DNA of 64,000 nucleotides from Centropus unirufus (Eukaryota; Chordata; Aves; Cuculiformes; Centropidae): positions 7,368,395-7,432,394 of the forward strand of contig VYZI01000002.1 in the NCBI GenBank assembly GCA_013397695.1, written 5' to 3'. The notes under the pieces were generated by a model. It was not told the origin of the DNA. It made no database searches and saw only the letters and a program-made list of their open reading frames with translations. This document shows, in pieces, positions 25,688 through 38,265 of the stretch; the first letter of the stretch is position 1; every line of letters begins with the position of its first letter. The position numbers and the translations under genes were made by a program.

Positions 25688-26602
25688 AGGTTCACTGGGA
25701 ATAGCCAGCAGAGATTTACCTAGATTTATCAACCATTCCTGACCAACTAGGTTTCTTTCTGTGATGGCTTAGTTGGTGCCATTTACCACCATATTAGCAA
25801 GGTTTTTCAATCTCCAACAGAATCCTACCAGAAAAACTTAAACCGCTACAAGGAGAATGCAAATCCCAAGCAGTGGCAACAGGCAAGAGCCAACTGGTTG
25901 CAGAAAGCAGCTTTGCAGGAAAGGACGCAGGGCCTCGGTGGACACCAAGCTGACACTGGGTCATTATTGTGATCTCACAGTGATGAAAGCCATCCTCCCC
26001 CTAAACTGCGTCAGGGAGAGATAGCAGCAGGGAAGCACTTCTTCCCCTCTTTTTGGCACCTGTGGAACCTTGCCTGGAGGACGGTTTGGAGCTCTGTAGT
26101 ACTAGAAAGACACTGGCAAATGGAACAAGCCCACCCAAGGCTAGTGAGATTGTCAGGGGCTGGATTATATTATACTGAGGACCTTCTGAGAAAGCTGAGG
26201 TTCTTCAACCTGAAGGAAAGAATATTAAGGTTCCTCCTTGTTAATGACCTAAAAGCAGCCTTCAACTACCTAAGGGGGCTCATAGAGAACATGGTGCCAA
26301 ACTTTTCTTGGATACGCACAGTGAAAGGACAAGAAGCAAAAGAAGAAGATACGGCAAAGAAAATGCTGAGTTGGCATGAGAAATTCCTATGACACATGGT
26401 TTTAAAGTAAAGGTTGCAATGAAAGAGGTTAAGCACTGAAGTGGTGAGCCCAGAGACACTGTGAAAGTCCATCCTTGGGGATTTTCACAAAATGTCTGGA
26501 CAAAGACGTCTGAAACTATATCTAATTTCTAAATTAGCTCTAATTTCAGCAGGAGCAGATGACTCTCATAGATCCCTTTCAACCTCAAATCTTGGATTCT
26601 AG
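25688..26602 (+). mobile_element. ancient diverged CR1 LINE, gapped, with 3' end
   Basis: The block at 25688-25775 resembles the CR1 stretch before the RT core (AGCCAGCAGAGATTTACC, then CCTGACCAAC). The block from about 25890 resumes with CAGAAAGCAGCTTTGCAGG and GGTGGACACCAAGCTGA, the conserved ORF2 C-terminal part. It continues to a 3' end near CATAGATCCCTTTCAACCT (26569-26587). Some hundreds of bases are missing between the blocks. The copy carries many stops and shifts. A 90-codon frame at 26120-26392 inside it reads ERILRF and FNYLRGLIENM, weakly like the CR1 C-terminal region. Divergence is clearly higher than in the 39 and 46 kb copies, so it is older. Confidence 0.75.
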
Positions 26603-28060
26603 TTCAAATACTCAGAAGTTTAGCCTTAACAAGTTTGTTTTTAATTTATTGGTTAAAGAGGACATCCTGTAGATTTAGGACCAGTATAATTCCCTTCCAA
26701 AGTTCTGAGAAATAGCATTTGTCCCTACAGAAAGCGTACATTGGAAAAGATTGGTGAAAAAGAACGTTTCCATTGTTCTCATAGTGGAAATTAATTCCAG
26801 ACTGGTTGACTAAAACGTTACTTAAGGTTTGAAAATCACTTTGTATTCCCAAATTACAGTATGCATACGGCTATTTCTGAAATCCGTTACTAAGACCATT
26901 AACGAAACAAATAAAAATATTCTAACCACATGGTTACAATTTCTCCAACCACATACTTTTATTTTTATGAATTACTGCAGTAATGATGGCTAATGATCAA
27001 GTAATTGATTTTTTTTCTCCATGGTATTAGAATATTCTCCTTTCCCAGATAATCCTACCAGATTTCTAAGTGTCTTTTTTCCATGTAAAATTTGTCGTTT
27101 CCAAAAGTAATATTCCTCACGTCGTTACAGGTAGGACAATCTGTTTTCCTACACCTTACAGCTATGATTATCGTAGGAACTAGGTATGAGAACCAGAGAA
27201 TTTCATCAAAACACCAGCTGATTAACTGACAAATACCTTCTGTTGCAAACCTCTTTCAAAAAAAATCTAACCTTGAGGGAATTATGTGAAAAAGTACACT
27301 CATTGCATTCTGCTGTTCCACACATGCTCACAATAAACCAAGATTAATGTTATTTTTCAACCTTTTTTAACTTTTAAAGTGATTTGAATCCCTAACACCT
27401 TCATTTTTTTTGCTCTTTGATTTTTAATGAGGATGCATGCTGAGATACACAAATTACCATTCCAAATGAGGCACTTAGCCTTTGCCTTTATTTTCTCCTG
27501 TAAAATTCACATTTTAAAAGTTTTCCCATGAAGTTACTAGATATCATTATCACTTAACTTTATACTAGATAGGATGTAGATCTCATATTTCGTGATACCA
27601 TGATAAATTTTTCACTGTAACAAATTTTTCTTAATTTCTGTAAAGAGATAGCTAAACATATTCTGCTTTTAGACATGGGCATAAGAAGCTTTGTAAAAAT
27701 TCTAGTTAAAAAAGGGAAGAAAAAGGAGGTAAGGTGGCTATTTTTACAAGCATTGTTTTCACTAGCTGTGAGAATTTGTTATTTAAGAGGTTATATTTGG
27801 TTCTAGTATTTTTAATTTTAGAAATAGATTACATTAGTATTTAACTGTTCACAATTCCAGTTGTCTTACTTGTATGGCTACCTGTCTCTATATTGAGGTG
27901 TTTACAATTTGCCAAGATTAGTAAATCTTGGTTTGGGAATCTAAACATTTATTATACATTTTATAACAAAAAAGTCATGGTTTTGTGTGATTTCATGTAT
28001 TTAATTCCCTTATTAGGAACTCTTAGAACAGTTTGATAAAACTTTCAAGACATTAAAATT
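26603..28060. other. AT-rich DNA without recognisable gene
   Basis: No gene, RNA or named repeat was recognised. The 26646-26852 minus frame shows no domain. Short T runs near 27010 and 27400 are the only low-complexity sequence. Confidence 0.6.
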
Positions 28061-28488
28061 TCAAGAAGTCTACCTGGACTACAGTAAAGCTTTTGACACA
28101 GTTTCTTACAGCATTCTGCTCAAGAAACAGCTGTTACTGGCTTGGATAGGCACACCCTCTCCTGGGTGGAAAACTGGCTGGATGGCCAGGCCCAAAGGAT
28201 TGTGCCAAATGGAACTCAATCTAGCTGGAGGCCGGTCACAAGGGGTGTTCCCTAGGGCTCAGTGCTGGGTCCAGTCCTGTTTAATCTCTTTATCAATGAC
28301 CTATATGAAGGGATTGAATGCACCCTTGGCAATTTTGTGGATGACATGGTACAGGCTTGGGGAAGAGTGGATGGAAAGCTACAGGTAGATGAGGAGCTTA
28401 GGGATGTGGTTTAGTGGTAGACAGGTACAATCTCTTGGACTCGATCTCAGAGGTCTTTTCCAACCTAGTAACTATGTGATTCTGTGAG
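28061..28488 (+). mobile_element. CR1 LINE with two internal deletions
   Basis: Three blocks of CR1 are joined. 28061-28348 is the RT core: EVYLDYSKAFDTVS at 28065-28106, then a segment matching the template/primer grip and ending in Phe-Val-Asp-Asp (28334-28345), the active-site box that is normally F-A-D-D. About 28349-28380 jumps to a downstream segment (TACAGGCTTGGGGAAGAGTG) also seen in the 46 kb copy at 46060-46090. About 28381-28488 jumps again to the 3' tail (GATGAGGAGCTTAGGGATGT through TCTTTTCCAACCTAGTAA). The first and last RT motifs lie in different frames, so the copy is dead. The end has only a degenerate tail unit (TGTGATTCTGTGA). Confidence 0.9.
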
Positions 28489-31045
28489 TGGTACAAATTA
28501 GTACATCTCAAATGTGTCATCTTCAGCTTCAATTTTACCTGTTTATAGTGTCTCAGCCTATGATTAATAGAGCCAATCCTTGCTTGAAGCCTTAAAGCCT
28601 CTCCATTAATTTCCACTTTCCTCCCACGCACCGAAAAACATCACATAGCCTGGAGTGCACTCCTGTCCTCTTTAGCTTAACCAGAAAGTGCAATTTAAAA
28701 AATAACTATAAAAGACATTTGAAGAAGGAAAGAAAATAAAATAAAATGCATAGAAAGTAAAGAAATAACAGCCTGTGAAATGACAAATACGATAAGAGTA
28801 ACAAGAAAAAATCATTTAGAACAATTTTTTTTCTTAAGTTAAAGGTCAAGTAGTTATTCACGGTAGGAATTGCTGTGCTGCCTAAGAGTCCTGTCATGTA
28901 AATTTGCTTCATCAATATCCCATGTAAGATGCAAATAGCATTTTTAAATTAAGAACACAAAGAAGATCTTAAGCCAGCCCAGTAAGAGGGCATAGTGCTT
29001 ACATCCTGGCTGCCAGGTGCAGGAATGCTAATGGGAGGATGTTGCTCATGGAAAAGAGAATGATCCCTCTCCCAGGTGACCCGAGCATGGGACAGAGTTA
29101 TGCCATCGCACACACAGCACTGACCACAGCACAAACTCCACCAGCTGTTTTTACCCATGGAGGTCCCAAGGAGCTTGCATGTGGCACCAGCAATTACTCC
29201 ATCTGTATGTGCTTATCTTGATCTTGATGTGAAGCATCATGTGCTCATGCGAACATTTGCTTGGCAGTAGAAATGCTGCACAGAATTGCTCACTGCTAGG
29301 AAAATCCTATAAAAGAGCTACAGTCAGGATATGTGTAGTGTTTTTCCCATTAATCCATCTGAAAGATTTGTAAGAATATCTACACTATTTTGTTTCCTTC
29401 TAGACTTAGTACTATTAAATGGTATTTTTATTGAATGCTTTATGGAGTCTGAGTGCCTTTTGTACTGAGATCTGTAACAGGCACTAGTCCCCATATATTA
29501 CAACAGGCCAGCATTCTGGTCATTGAACTACTGTTTTGAAAATGAAAATAAAGAAAATAAAAAAGAAAAAAACCCAAATTTAAATGATAACAGAACAAAA
29601 AAGGAAAAAAAAAAGCACGGTGAATCCTAGCTAGACTGAAAAAATGGAAAAATCAATTTGAAAGAACAATATGTGAAAAACTCTTTTGGTCCTACTTTTT
29701 TTTTTTACCTATTTCCAATTTCTTCTTAATATCTACAATGAAAGCGCCTTTGCATATCATTTCTTTTTTTTTTTTTCCGGACCTGTCATCTATAAATAGG
29801 AGCAATCCTTCTATTAATTTCTGCCTGTCCTCTATTAAAATCACATTTTACATACTATTGCCACTGGTTTTCTTCCTTAGGGTAAACCGAAAGTAGACCA
29901 TTAGCTTATCCAACATTTTTAGTTTACGGTTCCTTGGCTGTGCTTTTGAGGGGTGGGGTAGATGCTGGGGAAAGAAAAGAACTGAGCTTGTGTGTTATTT
30001 ATAACAGTGGTTTAAATGGAATAAATATTTTTTCCACAGTGTGGCAGCAAAGCCTTTTAAGAGGAAGAACTGACTTGTTTCAAGAACTTTTTGCTAAGTC
30101 AGTTGAAAATTATGAATAGCTAAAGTCATAGCTCATAGATTCCTTGTCCCCAGTGAACTGGTTTCTTTTTTGGAAGATTAATTCTGTGCACTAGAATCCA
30201 AAATCACTGCAGGGTCCTTTTCTTAACTTTACCATAGTTATTTATTTTTTAATAGTCTTTTTTTTCCATAGTAAATGCCTTGAAATACAAGACAGTTCAC
30301 AAACATTTTGTAATGATGTTTTGCTGTATTAGACAACTGTGCTGCTGACCCACAGGCAAAAATATGAAAGGAACTACCTTCTATAATGCTTGATATGAAG
30401 AACTTAGGAATAAACACACAGAGTAGGCATCTTGCATTTCAGTGAATCAGAATCACTACCTCGAAAAGCAAAAATCATGACCACATTTTTGTGATCTATG
30501 GCTTAACTTTTCCTGACTGCAGGAATGTTCCAGCTCAGTTTTTCCATTTGACACAAATTAAGGAACTTAGAACTTTTCATTCCTTTCCACCTTTTAATGT
30601 CTAAAGTACAAGTGAATAATTAAAAGTATTATTTTAGATGTAGATTATACCTTATGAAATCTAAGATAGGGATTATTTAGGCATCTGACTAAACCTATGT
30701 TTATGGTCTGATTGTATAATGAAATTAATGCAGGACGTCCTTAAAATATATGTGCTCAATATGCACAAATATGTATGTACGTTCACAAGGATTAGTTGGT
30801 ATTCCTAAGTGTGACTCTAAACCATATTTTGCTAAATTTGGATTTACAGTAATTCAGACAATTCAAAATGGATACCATGTATGACATTAAAGAGGTTAAT
30901 TTCTCATGTAGGACTTGCTGGCTCATGATTTGAATACACCATTGCAAATTACTTCTGGGAAAGAATCTAATGGTGTGTATCATACAGAGGAAGCTATTAA
31001 ATTCTAATATTTAAAACTGTGGATGGAAACAAATATTTGGCTAGA

Positions 31046-31103
31046 TTCTTAATTAATTAATTCTTAAAAGAATTCTTAACAATTAATTAATTAATTCTTT
31101 AAA
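31046..31103. repeat. AATT-rich repeat, partly palindromic
   Basis: Two copies of a unit made of ATTCTTA followed by three or four TTAA/AATT steps and TTCTT(T)AAAA lie head to tail. Because TTAATTAA is its own reverse complement, the tract can also fold on itself. It is simple sequence, not a recognised element. Confidence 0.8.
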
Positions 31104-32030
31104 AATGGGGAGGATTTTTTTTTAATTAAAAGCATAGCAATTTCCTTCAACTTTTAATGTCAGGCCTACATGTAAACAGCAAATGACCGCCAACATAAAT
31201 ATTTTTGAAATTATTCTATTGTTATTGCAGCATTCTTCTAAATCAATACTGATTTCCTGTCTTGTCACTCTCCTTTATCTTTGATAATAGAATAAGATTG
31301 TTTTATCAGTATAATTCAGATTTATTCATGCTTTGCTATGGGTGACTTTAAGTCCATCTATTATGAAAATACTTCTATAAGATCGTCTGTAGCTGCCTCT
31401 TAACTTCAAGATATATAAAATATTTCAAATTGATTTCAGAAATGTTTAAGGAAAGCAGTTAAAAGAACAAAGCATGGTAGCTGACATGGTCAAAGGTCAA
31501 TAGGTATGACCTATTGATTTTATAACAACCTATGTTCAAAGGATTGTTATTAAACGTCAGAAGTTCATAGACCTTTGGCTTAATTTGAAACAGGCATTTT
31601 TGTCTAATACTTTTTAGTTTTAGTTTAGGTTAAATGCTCTGCTCCATGCAACATCTGAATTTAACAGGAATGAGGAGGAATATATAGCAAATATTTTACA
31701 GGGTTACCACTGAAATCTCCTGCTGCTTAATGAAGAATTGTTATGATGTATGTATAGAATCGATCACTTGTGCATCCAACATCCATGTTTCAAACACACA
31801 AATGTACATGCTGTGGTTACATATATTTTACAAACGGGATCTTGACTGCTTGAAAATTTCCTGAGTCCAGTGAATATTGCTTCATTTTTCTGAACTAAAC
31901 AAGACTCTAATCTTTTATGAACTCCTGGTGGTATTAGGAGTCATCCCAAAAGTAAGTAAAAAGGAATATTATAAAAGATAATTAATTATTATGATCTGAA
32001 AGTTCTCTAAGCAGTAGTCTATTCCACTGC

Positions 32031-32102
32031 AAAATATATCCAAAGAAAGAATAAAAAATATATCCAAAGAATAAAAAAATATATCCAAAGAAAGAATAAA
32101 AA
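32031..32102 (+). repeat. three-copy tandem repeat, 21-25 bp unit
   Basis: Three units of AAATATATCCAAAGAAAGAA plus TAAA repeat. The middle unit lacks four bases (one GAAA). Copies start near 32032, 32056 and 32077. High similarity among units suggests recent local duplication. Confidence 0.9.
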
Positions 32103-32895
32103 CCTGAAATACATAGGACCAACCAGCTTGGCCACCTGGCTGATTATTAAGTAATCACCTGGTATGACCATGTGCTTTTAGTGCCTGCTCTCCAGCAGGG
32201 CAAACTAAAGCCAGTATTTGAATAAACTAAGGAACATTCTCAAAGCATTGTAAGCCCATTAGAGAAGTGAGCTAATTTACCTCATGGAGATCCAGCCTGC
32301 TGCTATTGGCTAGTTTAAAGTTAAAGCAGCTATTTTTATACTATAATGCATTCATGAAGGACAAACATTCATCAAAGATACCTGCACCGTCTTTAAGCAA
32401 GTAGTCCCTGTTATGCTCCAGAGGAGTACCAGTGAGCCTGTCCTTCACAGCCAACCATAGGCTCTGGTGACTTGTTCCTTTCCACACTGGGAAATATCAC
32501 CACAGAGTTCTCCCTGACTATTTAATAGATTATCTTTACTTCCAAATAATTATCAATTTAAAAATGTACTCACATATATAAGAATCAAGTTTTGGGGTTT
32601 AGAGGAGGCCTACATTTCTATCATTCTTCCCCATTCTCTCAAAGTCTGGGGATCACTTTGCTTAAGGATAGGGAAGGTAGGTCATGCAAAGAAACCAAAC
32701 CAACCAGATTTATATCTTAAAGTCACTAAGTGAAAAAATAGGTTTCACTTGCATGATGGAGAATTGAAGTCTGCCTCAGAGAAAAGCAACTAACAGAATC
32801 CTAGGATCGTGGGAAAGACTATAATTCCTCTAGAGAGGAACAAGTATTCCAAAAAGGAGATGTGATAGCTTAAATTACATGAGATTCTTTTATAT

Positions 32896-32935
32896 NNNNN
32901 NNNNNNNNNNNNNNNNNNNNNNNNNNNNNNNNNNN
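32896..32935. other. assembly gap (40 N)
   Basis: A run of 40 undetermined bases inside TA-rich simple sequence. The true length is unknown. The frame reported across it is not evidence of a gene. Confidence 0.99.
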
Positions 32936-33003
32936 TATTATTATATCTATATACATCTAAATATATCTATTATAGATATATATACATATGTGTGTGTATA
33001 CAA
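32936..33003. repeat. TA/TATC/TG-rich simple repeat flanking a gap
   Basis: A mixture of TAT, ATATCTAT, ATAT and TGTGTG units follows the N run directly. It is a compound microsatellite, and the gap probably exists because of it. Confidence 0.85.
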
Positions 33004-36000
33004 GCATATATGTAACTTGTGTGTGTGTTTGCACACAAGCACAAAATTAATTTTTTCCTAATGGTTGGTGCTGCCTCCACAAAGAAGTTTTCAATAAAAC
33101 TACATAGCTATGGTTTATAGAGTTACTATAAGTGTCTCACCAGTTTAATAACATTCAAAATAAACTAAGGAACAGCATAGAAATAAAAAGGTAAAATCTA
33201 TTGAGGGAGAGTGTAACAGACATTTTTCAACACAAAGCTAGAGCTCAGTAGGTAATACTGCCCCATTATTCTACAAAATTACATTATTATACATATATAT
33301 GCACTCTACATAGTTCAACATTGCAATAAGATTTTATGGTACATGAGCTTAGAAGATACTGTGAAGCCATAATTTTGGTCTCATGGGCAGCGTCTCTACT
33401 TATTTAAGTGCATAGTTAGACCATCTTCGCAGAAGGAATGAGACTGTATTCTTTTGTGTTCTTTTAGCCCTATTTATTTAGTTGCCCCTGCCTTTGTTTT
33501 CATACACCCTCTGAGTATACAACAGATCCAACCCCATCATTCCATGGCCTTTCCCACAGTTCTCATCACTAGCATGCTCACGTGTTTCACAGACACTGTT
33601 GAACATGTTTTTATACATTTAGCTCAAGGAGGAAATGGTGAACTTCCCTGTCAATACAGTGTACAAGGCTTAAAAAACAGATTAGGTATCAAGATCTCTT
33701 AAATTATACAAAAACTAAATGTGCATATGTCAAATATTCAGCTGTACTTAACTTCAACTGAGGGAGCAGTGAGTAGTGAAACTTATTAAGAAGATAAACT
33801 ATTTTTTTTCTGTTTCACCATAACTGAAATAATGGGAGGGAACTTCACTAGATTTTGAAAAAAAATTGCCTAGAGTTTACCCCTGATTACTTCAGTTTCC
33901 TTATTAACACATCCTCTTTAATTGATCTTGGTTTAGCATATTTTATATTCATCTACTGCTGCAAAAATCTGGAAAAAAATCAGCATCTACACAGATGTGC
34001 AGAAAGAGAGGTATTTACAGAGCCTAACTGTCTTCTTCCCCAGCTATAGTCATAGCAAGACAGTTGCTCTGAAGAAGCACCTTTTAAATTCAAAATAAAT
34101 ACAGAGTTCTGAAGAAAATAAAGGAAAGAAGTCAAGACTGAGTTGGCAGAAGCATCTGTGAGATTGAACATTTTTAGATCCAGCTCCCTGCTCTGGGTGC
34201 TTCTGCTACCTGCACTACAGAAAAGTAGGTCTGACAAGCGAAATCTGAACATTACTTGGCATGAAAATAGATAATTTTCATGTATTTCAATCACATTTTA
34301 TTCACTGAAAAGCTAAAAGTTCTGGGTACAAAATTATCCAGAAAGAAGGCATTCAAAAGTAGGAGGCATGTTTAGAAATGTAGAGCAAAAAATGTCCTTA
34401 GACTTACCCAGCAAAATTAATGCCATTACTTCTGAATAACAAAATATTTCTGTACATCTGTAGCTGCAGAGACACTACTGCATAAAAAAATTAGAACATG
34501 CACTTCAATTGCATCAGTTTGTTCATGGCAGCATCTTTTTCTTACACAGTTAAAAACTTTCTACTTTCTTATGGATATTTAAACCATTTCATGTTTATGA
34601 ATGGCATAAGAGCACACAAATGGGAAATCACTGTATTTACTAATTTTAATGTTACCTTATTTCTTAGTAAAGTTTAATGAGCCCTGTGTTTGTGACAGCA
34701 AACAACAGTGAACGCTTCAAGAATTAAAGGTGTACATATTTTCATCTTTAATTTGTAGAACAGTTATGTGCATGAAAGCAAGGAATATGCATGGATTTTG
34801 CAAACTCGGAGGGGAAAAAGGTACTATGTGTACACTGGGTATCAGAATAGTGAGTATGCCAGACATTAGTACTTTCACACTCATAGAAAAAATAAAGTAT
34901 AGAAGAAATTAAGTAGAGCGTTACAGGTATGTAGAGGCTATTGAAGGGTTCATAGTATCTGGGATGTTTGGGAAAACATCTAGTTTTGGCAGAGGACAAT
35001 TTGGGAGCTGCAATGTGGCCTTCAGCTGAGATAACGTGATGCTTATCCCTTTGCAGGGAAGCACCACATGGCCAGGATGAACTACACAGAGCAGCTACAC
35101 AGACACTACAATTTCTTGTTTTCATGTTAAAGGACAGTTACAGACTTCCAGCATCTTATTATAAAACAGGTTTTCATCCCAACGTGGGCTGTGACACACC
35201 AATGCCCACTGGCACATCACCAGCTCCCCTGCAGCCCACTCACCTCATGACTGAAGCATCTGTGTTTTGATCCCATGGCAGATAAGCTTCCAGCCACGTG
35301 AAGAAAGGCTCCCCTAGGAGAAAGGGCAGCTGGGTGGGATCTGCAGGTCAGTGATGTGACTCAGCCAGCCCTGTCCCTTGTCACTGCCTTCTCCAGTGCT
35401 GAGTAAACCTGACACACACAACCCATCTGTCTCCTCTCAAGTGCAATGGGCATGCTACTTTCATTCTTTGTTAAGAAAGAACGCCAAAGGGGATGTATAT
35501 TTATAAATTATCCACAGCTCCAATAACAGAAGGGTTTCAGCAAAAGTGGCATACTCCCCTATTCTCTTTTTATTCTACTCTAAGAGAGTTTAGCTCTATA
35601 TTCCTTTATGAATACTACTGCATTATTGTGAAAAAAACTAAGCAGCTACTGTCCTTAAAATTTCCCTCTCTGAAAATCACGGGGTTTTTTTTTTCTGCAG
35701 ATATTAATAGCTAACCCACATTTACTTTCTTCTTCCCAACTACTTTTGACACTCAGAGCAGAAGACCATTTGACACAGGATCCTAAAAGCACACACCCAG
35801 TCACGCTGCCTTCATTTGAGGCGAGAAGTGCAGAGCACTTCATTCCTTTACAGTGTTGTTGTCTAGTGCTGATCACAGCACTGTCAAAAAAAAGTACTTT
35901 ATTTATAGCAGGCTGCTGAGTCTGTCTGAAATTATTCGCATCTCACAAATATATGCTACATAGCTGGCTTTGTTATGGGAAAACATGTCTGTATAATTGA

Positions 36001-37150
36001 TAGCAGAATACAGGAAGGTGCTAACAACTATCAATTTCTATTGTCAAAAAGTAGCTGAGGATGAAATGTCCTGCTTAATGTACTCTCCAGAGATTAACTG
36101 ATACATATATAAAATTGTCTAATATCAGTTGGACCAATTCTATACATGTAAAAAAAATGACTAAAAAAGTCTACGATACAAACTGGACTTTTGCCCAAAG
36201 TTTCAGAAATTTATTCTAATTCTTTCTGTATTAAGACGGAGGATTTAAGACTTTTCAAATGTAAAAAAAACTTATCAATGAAAGGGTACAGTTAAAAATA
36301 TAATTCCATATTATAACTGAAGAAGAAATTAAAAGACAAATATTTGTTACTTTGATCCAATGAATGTTTAAATATTGGATTAAGAGAGAGCTGCACACAA
36401 ATATTAAACAGTATGCAAAAGAAGAAGCTACTTTGAAAAAAGTTAACCTTGCATGGTATGTTATAGAAAAGCTAACCTGGCACTGTCACCAACAGGAATA
36501 ACAGAACAAAGATCCTAGTTTAGCTAAGTTAGATGAGTGCATCAGTCATGCACTTGTGGTATAAGTTTGTCCTGATGGCTGCGAAGCTTACTGAAGACTG
36601 AAAGTCTTTAACTGAATGGGTCAAGCCCTAAAACACAATGACCAAGTTTCCTTGGGCAAGCAGGAGGAGTGGCATGACCACCTGGTGAGCATGAGTGGGA
36701 CTTACCTAGGTTATGATTAGAACAGGAAGAAAGCAGAAAAGGAGACATTAATTCACAAGTGAGGACAGCACTGGCATGGCAGAAGCTACAATGGGAATGG
36801 TTATTTTTGGGAGTGGTACCCAAGAGGAAATAATGGATTAATAATGGGAAGAGTGGTCTTCTAGGGGAAGCAGTCACAAACTGGTTTGTTAACAAAAGTG
36901 AAATATGACAGCTACAGACATAAAAGAGACGCGCCCTCCCATGGCATCATCATGATCAAAACCAAGAGATTTCGGCAAACTACGGAAATTGGTTAAAGGT
37001 CTTGTTGAATGATGACTTGAAGATAAACATCTGTAGGCAGTGACAGCTTATGCAGGAAGATTACATTTTGTCATTCAAGTCATTCAAGACCACTTAAGAA
37101 AAATATATGGATTGCAAGCCAAAGTATGCAAAGAATACATTAAAGAATAT

Positions 37151-37395
37151 TTAGATAAGATAGATGTGTTCAAATTGGCTGGGACTTATTAAATTCACCT
37201 TGGAGAAACTAGATAGTAATTTCTGAATCATTAACAATTATCTTTATGAGCTTCTGGAAGACAAGGGAGGTCCCAGGGGACTGGAGAAGGGCAAATATAG
37301 CATTTGTCTCTTAAGAAGAAGGAAAGGGAGGACTGATGCAAAAATAGACCAGTCAGTCTAATGTTGATTCCTGGAATGATCCTGTAATAAACTAT
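37151..37395 (+). mobile_element. CR1 LINE fragment, ORF2 region just before the RT core
   Basis: Segments decode as L-D-K-I-D-V-F-K-L-A-G (from 37151), then REVPGDWRRAN, and in other frames remnants of the R-P-V-S-L-T stretch (CAGTCAGTCTAATGTTGA near 37351) followed by a G-K-I-M-E-Q-like end. This order matches CR1 ORF2 shortly upstream of the RT active core. Several frameshifts and stops are present. The 3' half is absent. The fragment sits 0.4 kb from an opposite-strand CR1, so a nested insertion or inversion is possible. Confidence 0.75.
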
Positions 37396-37811
37396 TAGGC
37401 AAATCTTTTGCCAGTGTCCATATAATTTTCAAAATACGTCCCTCTTACTGCAAAGTGCAATCTTAAAAAGAAACAGAAAAAAAATCTGCACAAAACAGAA
37501 CCACCCAAAGCACGTTTGTCAAACCAGTACCAAAAATAACTATTTTTATAGGGTAATTAGGCACATGGGCTACAGAAAGTATGGCAGTTCACAAAATAAA
37601 CAAGTAAAATATAGAAATAATTTATGGGACGACTCTTTTAAAACTGACCCGGGAGAATTACTGTAACCACCAAAGAGAGTCAGAACTTACAGAATAATAT
37701 CTTTTTCTCCAATAACAAGGTTTGGAAATTTATTCCAATTCCAAGAGTAATAGGGCAGTTGTGTATTCTCCATAGGCTATCTAGGGCTAGATTACATATG
37801 CTCCTCAGTTC
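37396..37811. other. AT-rich DNA between two CR1 fragments
   Basis: No gene or repeat was recognised in this 0.4 kb. It separates plus- and minus-strand CR1 remnants. Confidence 0.6.
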
Positions 37812-38265
37812 ACACAATTGTAAAGATTGGACAGAAACCTTTGGAAATTATCTGGTCCTGCCTCCTCCTGGAAGTAGGGCCAACTTCAAAGATAGAGCCA
37901 ACTTTAAAGTTAGATTAGGCTGCTCAGGGATGGTCCAGCCAAGTCCTGAAAATCCCCCAGGATGGAGATATCCCAGCCTCTCTTGGCAACTTGCTCCAGC
38001 ATTCACTCACCCTCAGAGTCGAGAAGTTTTTACTATGTCTATACAAAATTTCCCTTGCTGCAGCATAGGCTCAGGCACAAGTCTTGCTCCATCTTCTCTG
38101 TAACTAGAATTTAGGTAGCAGAAGTTCATGTTTAGCTTTTCCTTGATCAGGCTGAAAAACTCCAGCGCTCTCAGTCATTCCTCAGTATCATATAATCCAG
38201 GCCCTTAAACCTTTTCTTGGCCTCAACTGGACTTGTTCCAGTTTGCCGATGTCTGCATTCACTGC
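37812..38265 (-). mobile_element. old CR1 LINE 3' fragment
   Basis: Read on the minus strand, this is the last part of CR1 ORF2 plus 3' UTR. Landmarks on the plus strand are TAGATTAGGCTGCTCAGGGA, then CCAGGATGGAGATATCCCAG, GAGAAGTTTTTACTATGTC and AGGCTGAAAAACTCCAGCGC. All match the reverse complement of CR1 in order. The terminal tail (leftmost end) is degraded. A 17-bp local duplication (CCAACTTCAAAGATAGAG next to CCAACTTTAAAGTTAGA) lies near 37870-37905. The 114-codon plus-strand frame over this region is antisense to the element and is not a gene. Confidence 0.8.

Larger units (their letters stand above)
28489..37150. other. AT-rich DNA without recognisable gene
   Basis: About 8.7 kb with no gene or named transposon recognised. 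It holds A/T homopolymers near 29696-29706 (T11) and 29764-29776 (T13), an AATT-rich repeat at 31046-31103, a tandem repeat at 32031-32102, an assembly gap at 32896-32935 and AT repeats beside it. A GC-richer zone at 35170-35420 has no ORF or motif I can name. Frames at 33980-34294, 34748-35125 and 36608-36895 (all minus) are 95-125 codons long without recognisable domains. Confidence 0.6.

Noticed and set aside
28398..28631. 77-codon minus-strand frame next to the CR1 tail
   Set aside because: It overlaps the CR1 3' end in antisense and extends into anonymous sequence; no protein features.
34748..35125. 125-codon minus-strand frame
   Set aside because: No recognisable domain, repeat or splice context; length is within chance expectation for the window.
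37759..38103. 114-codon plus-strand open frame
   Set aside because: It is antisense to a minus-strand CR1 3' fragment; the codons only mirror the element.
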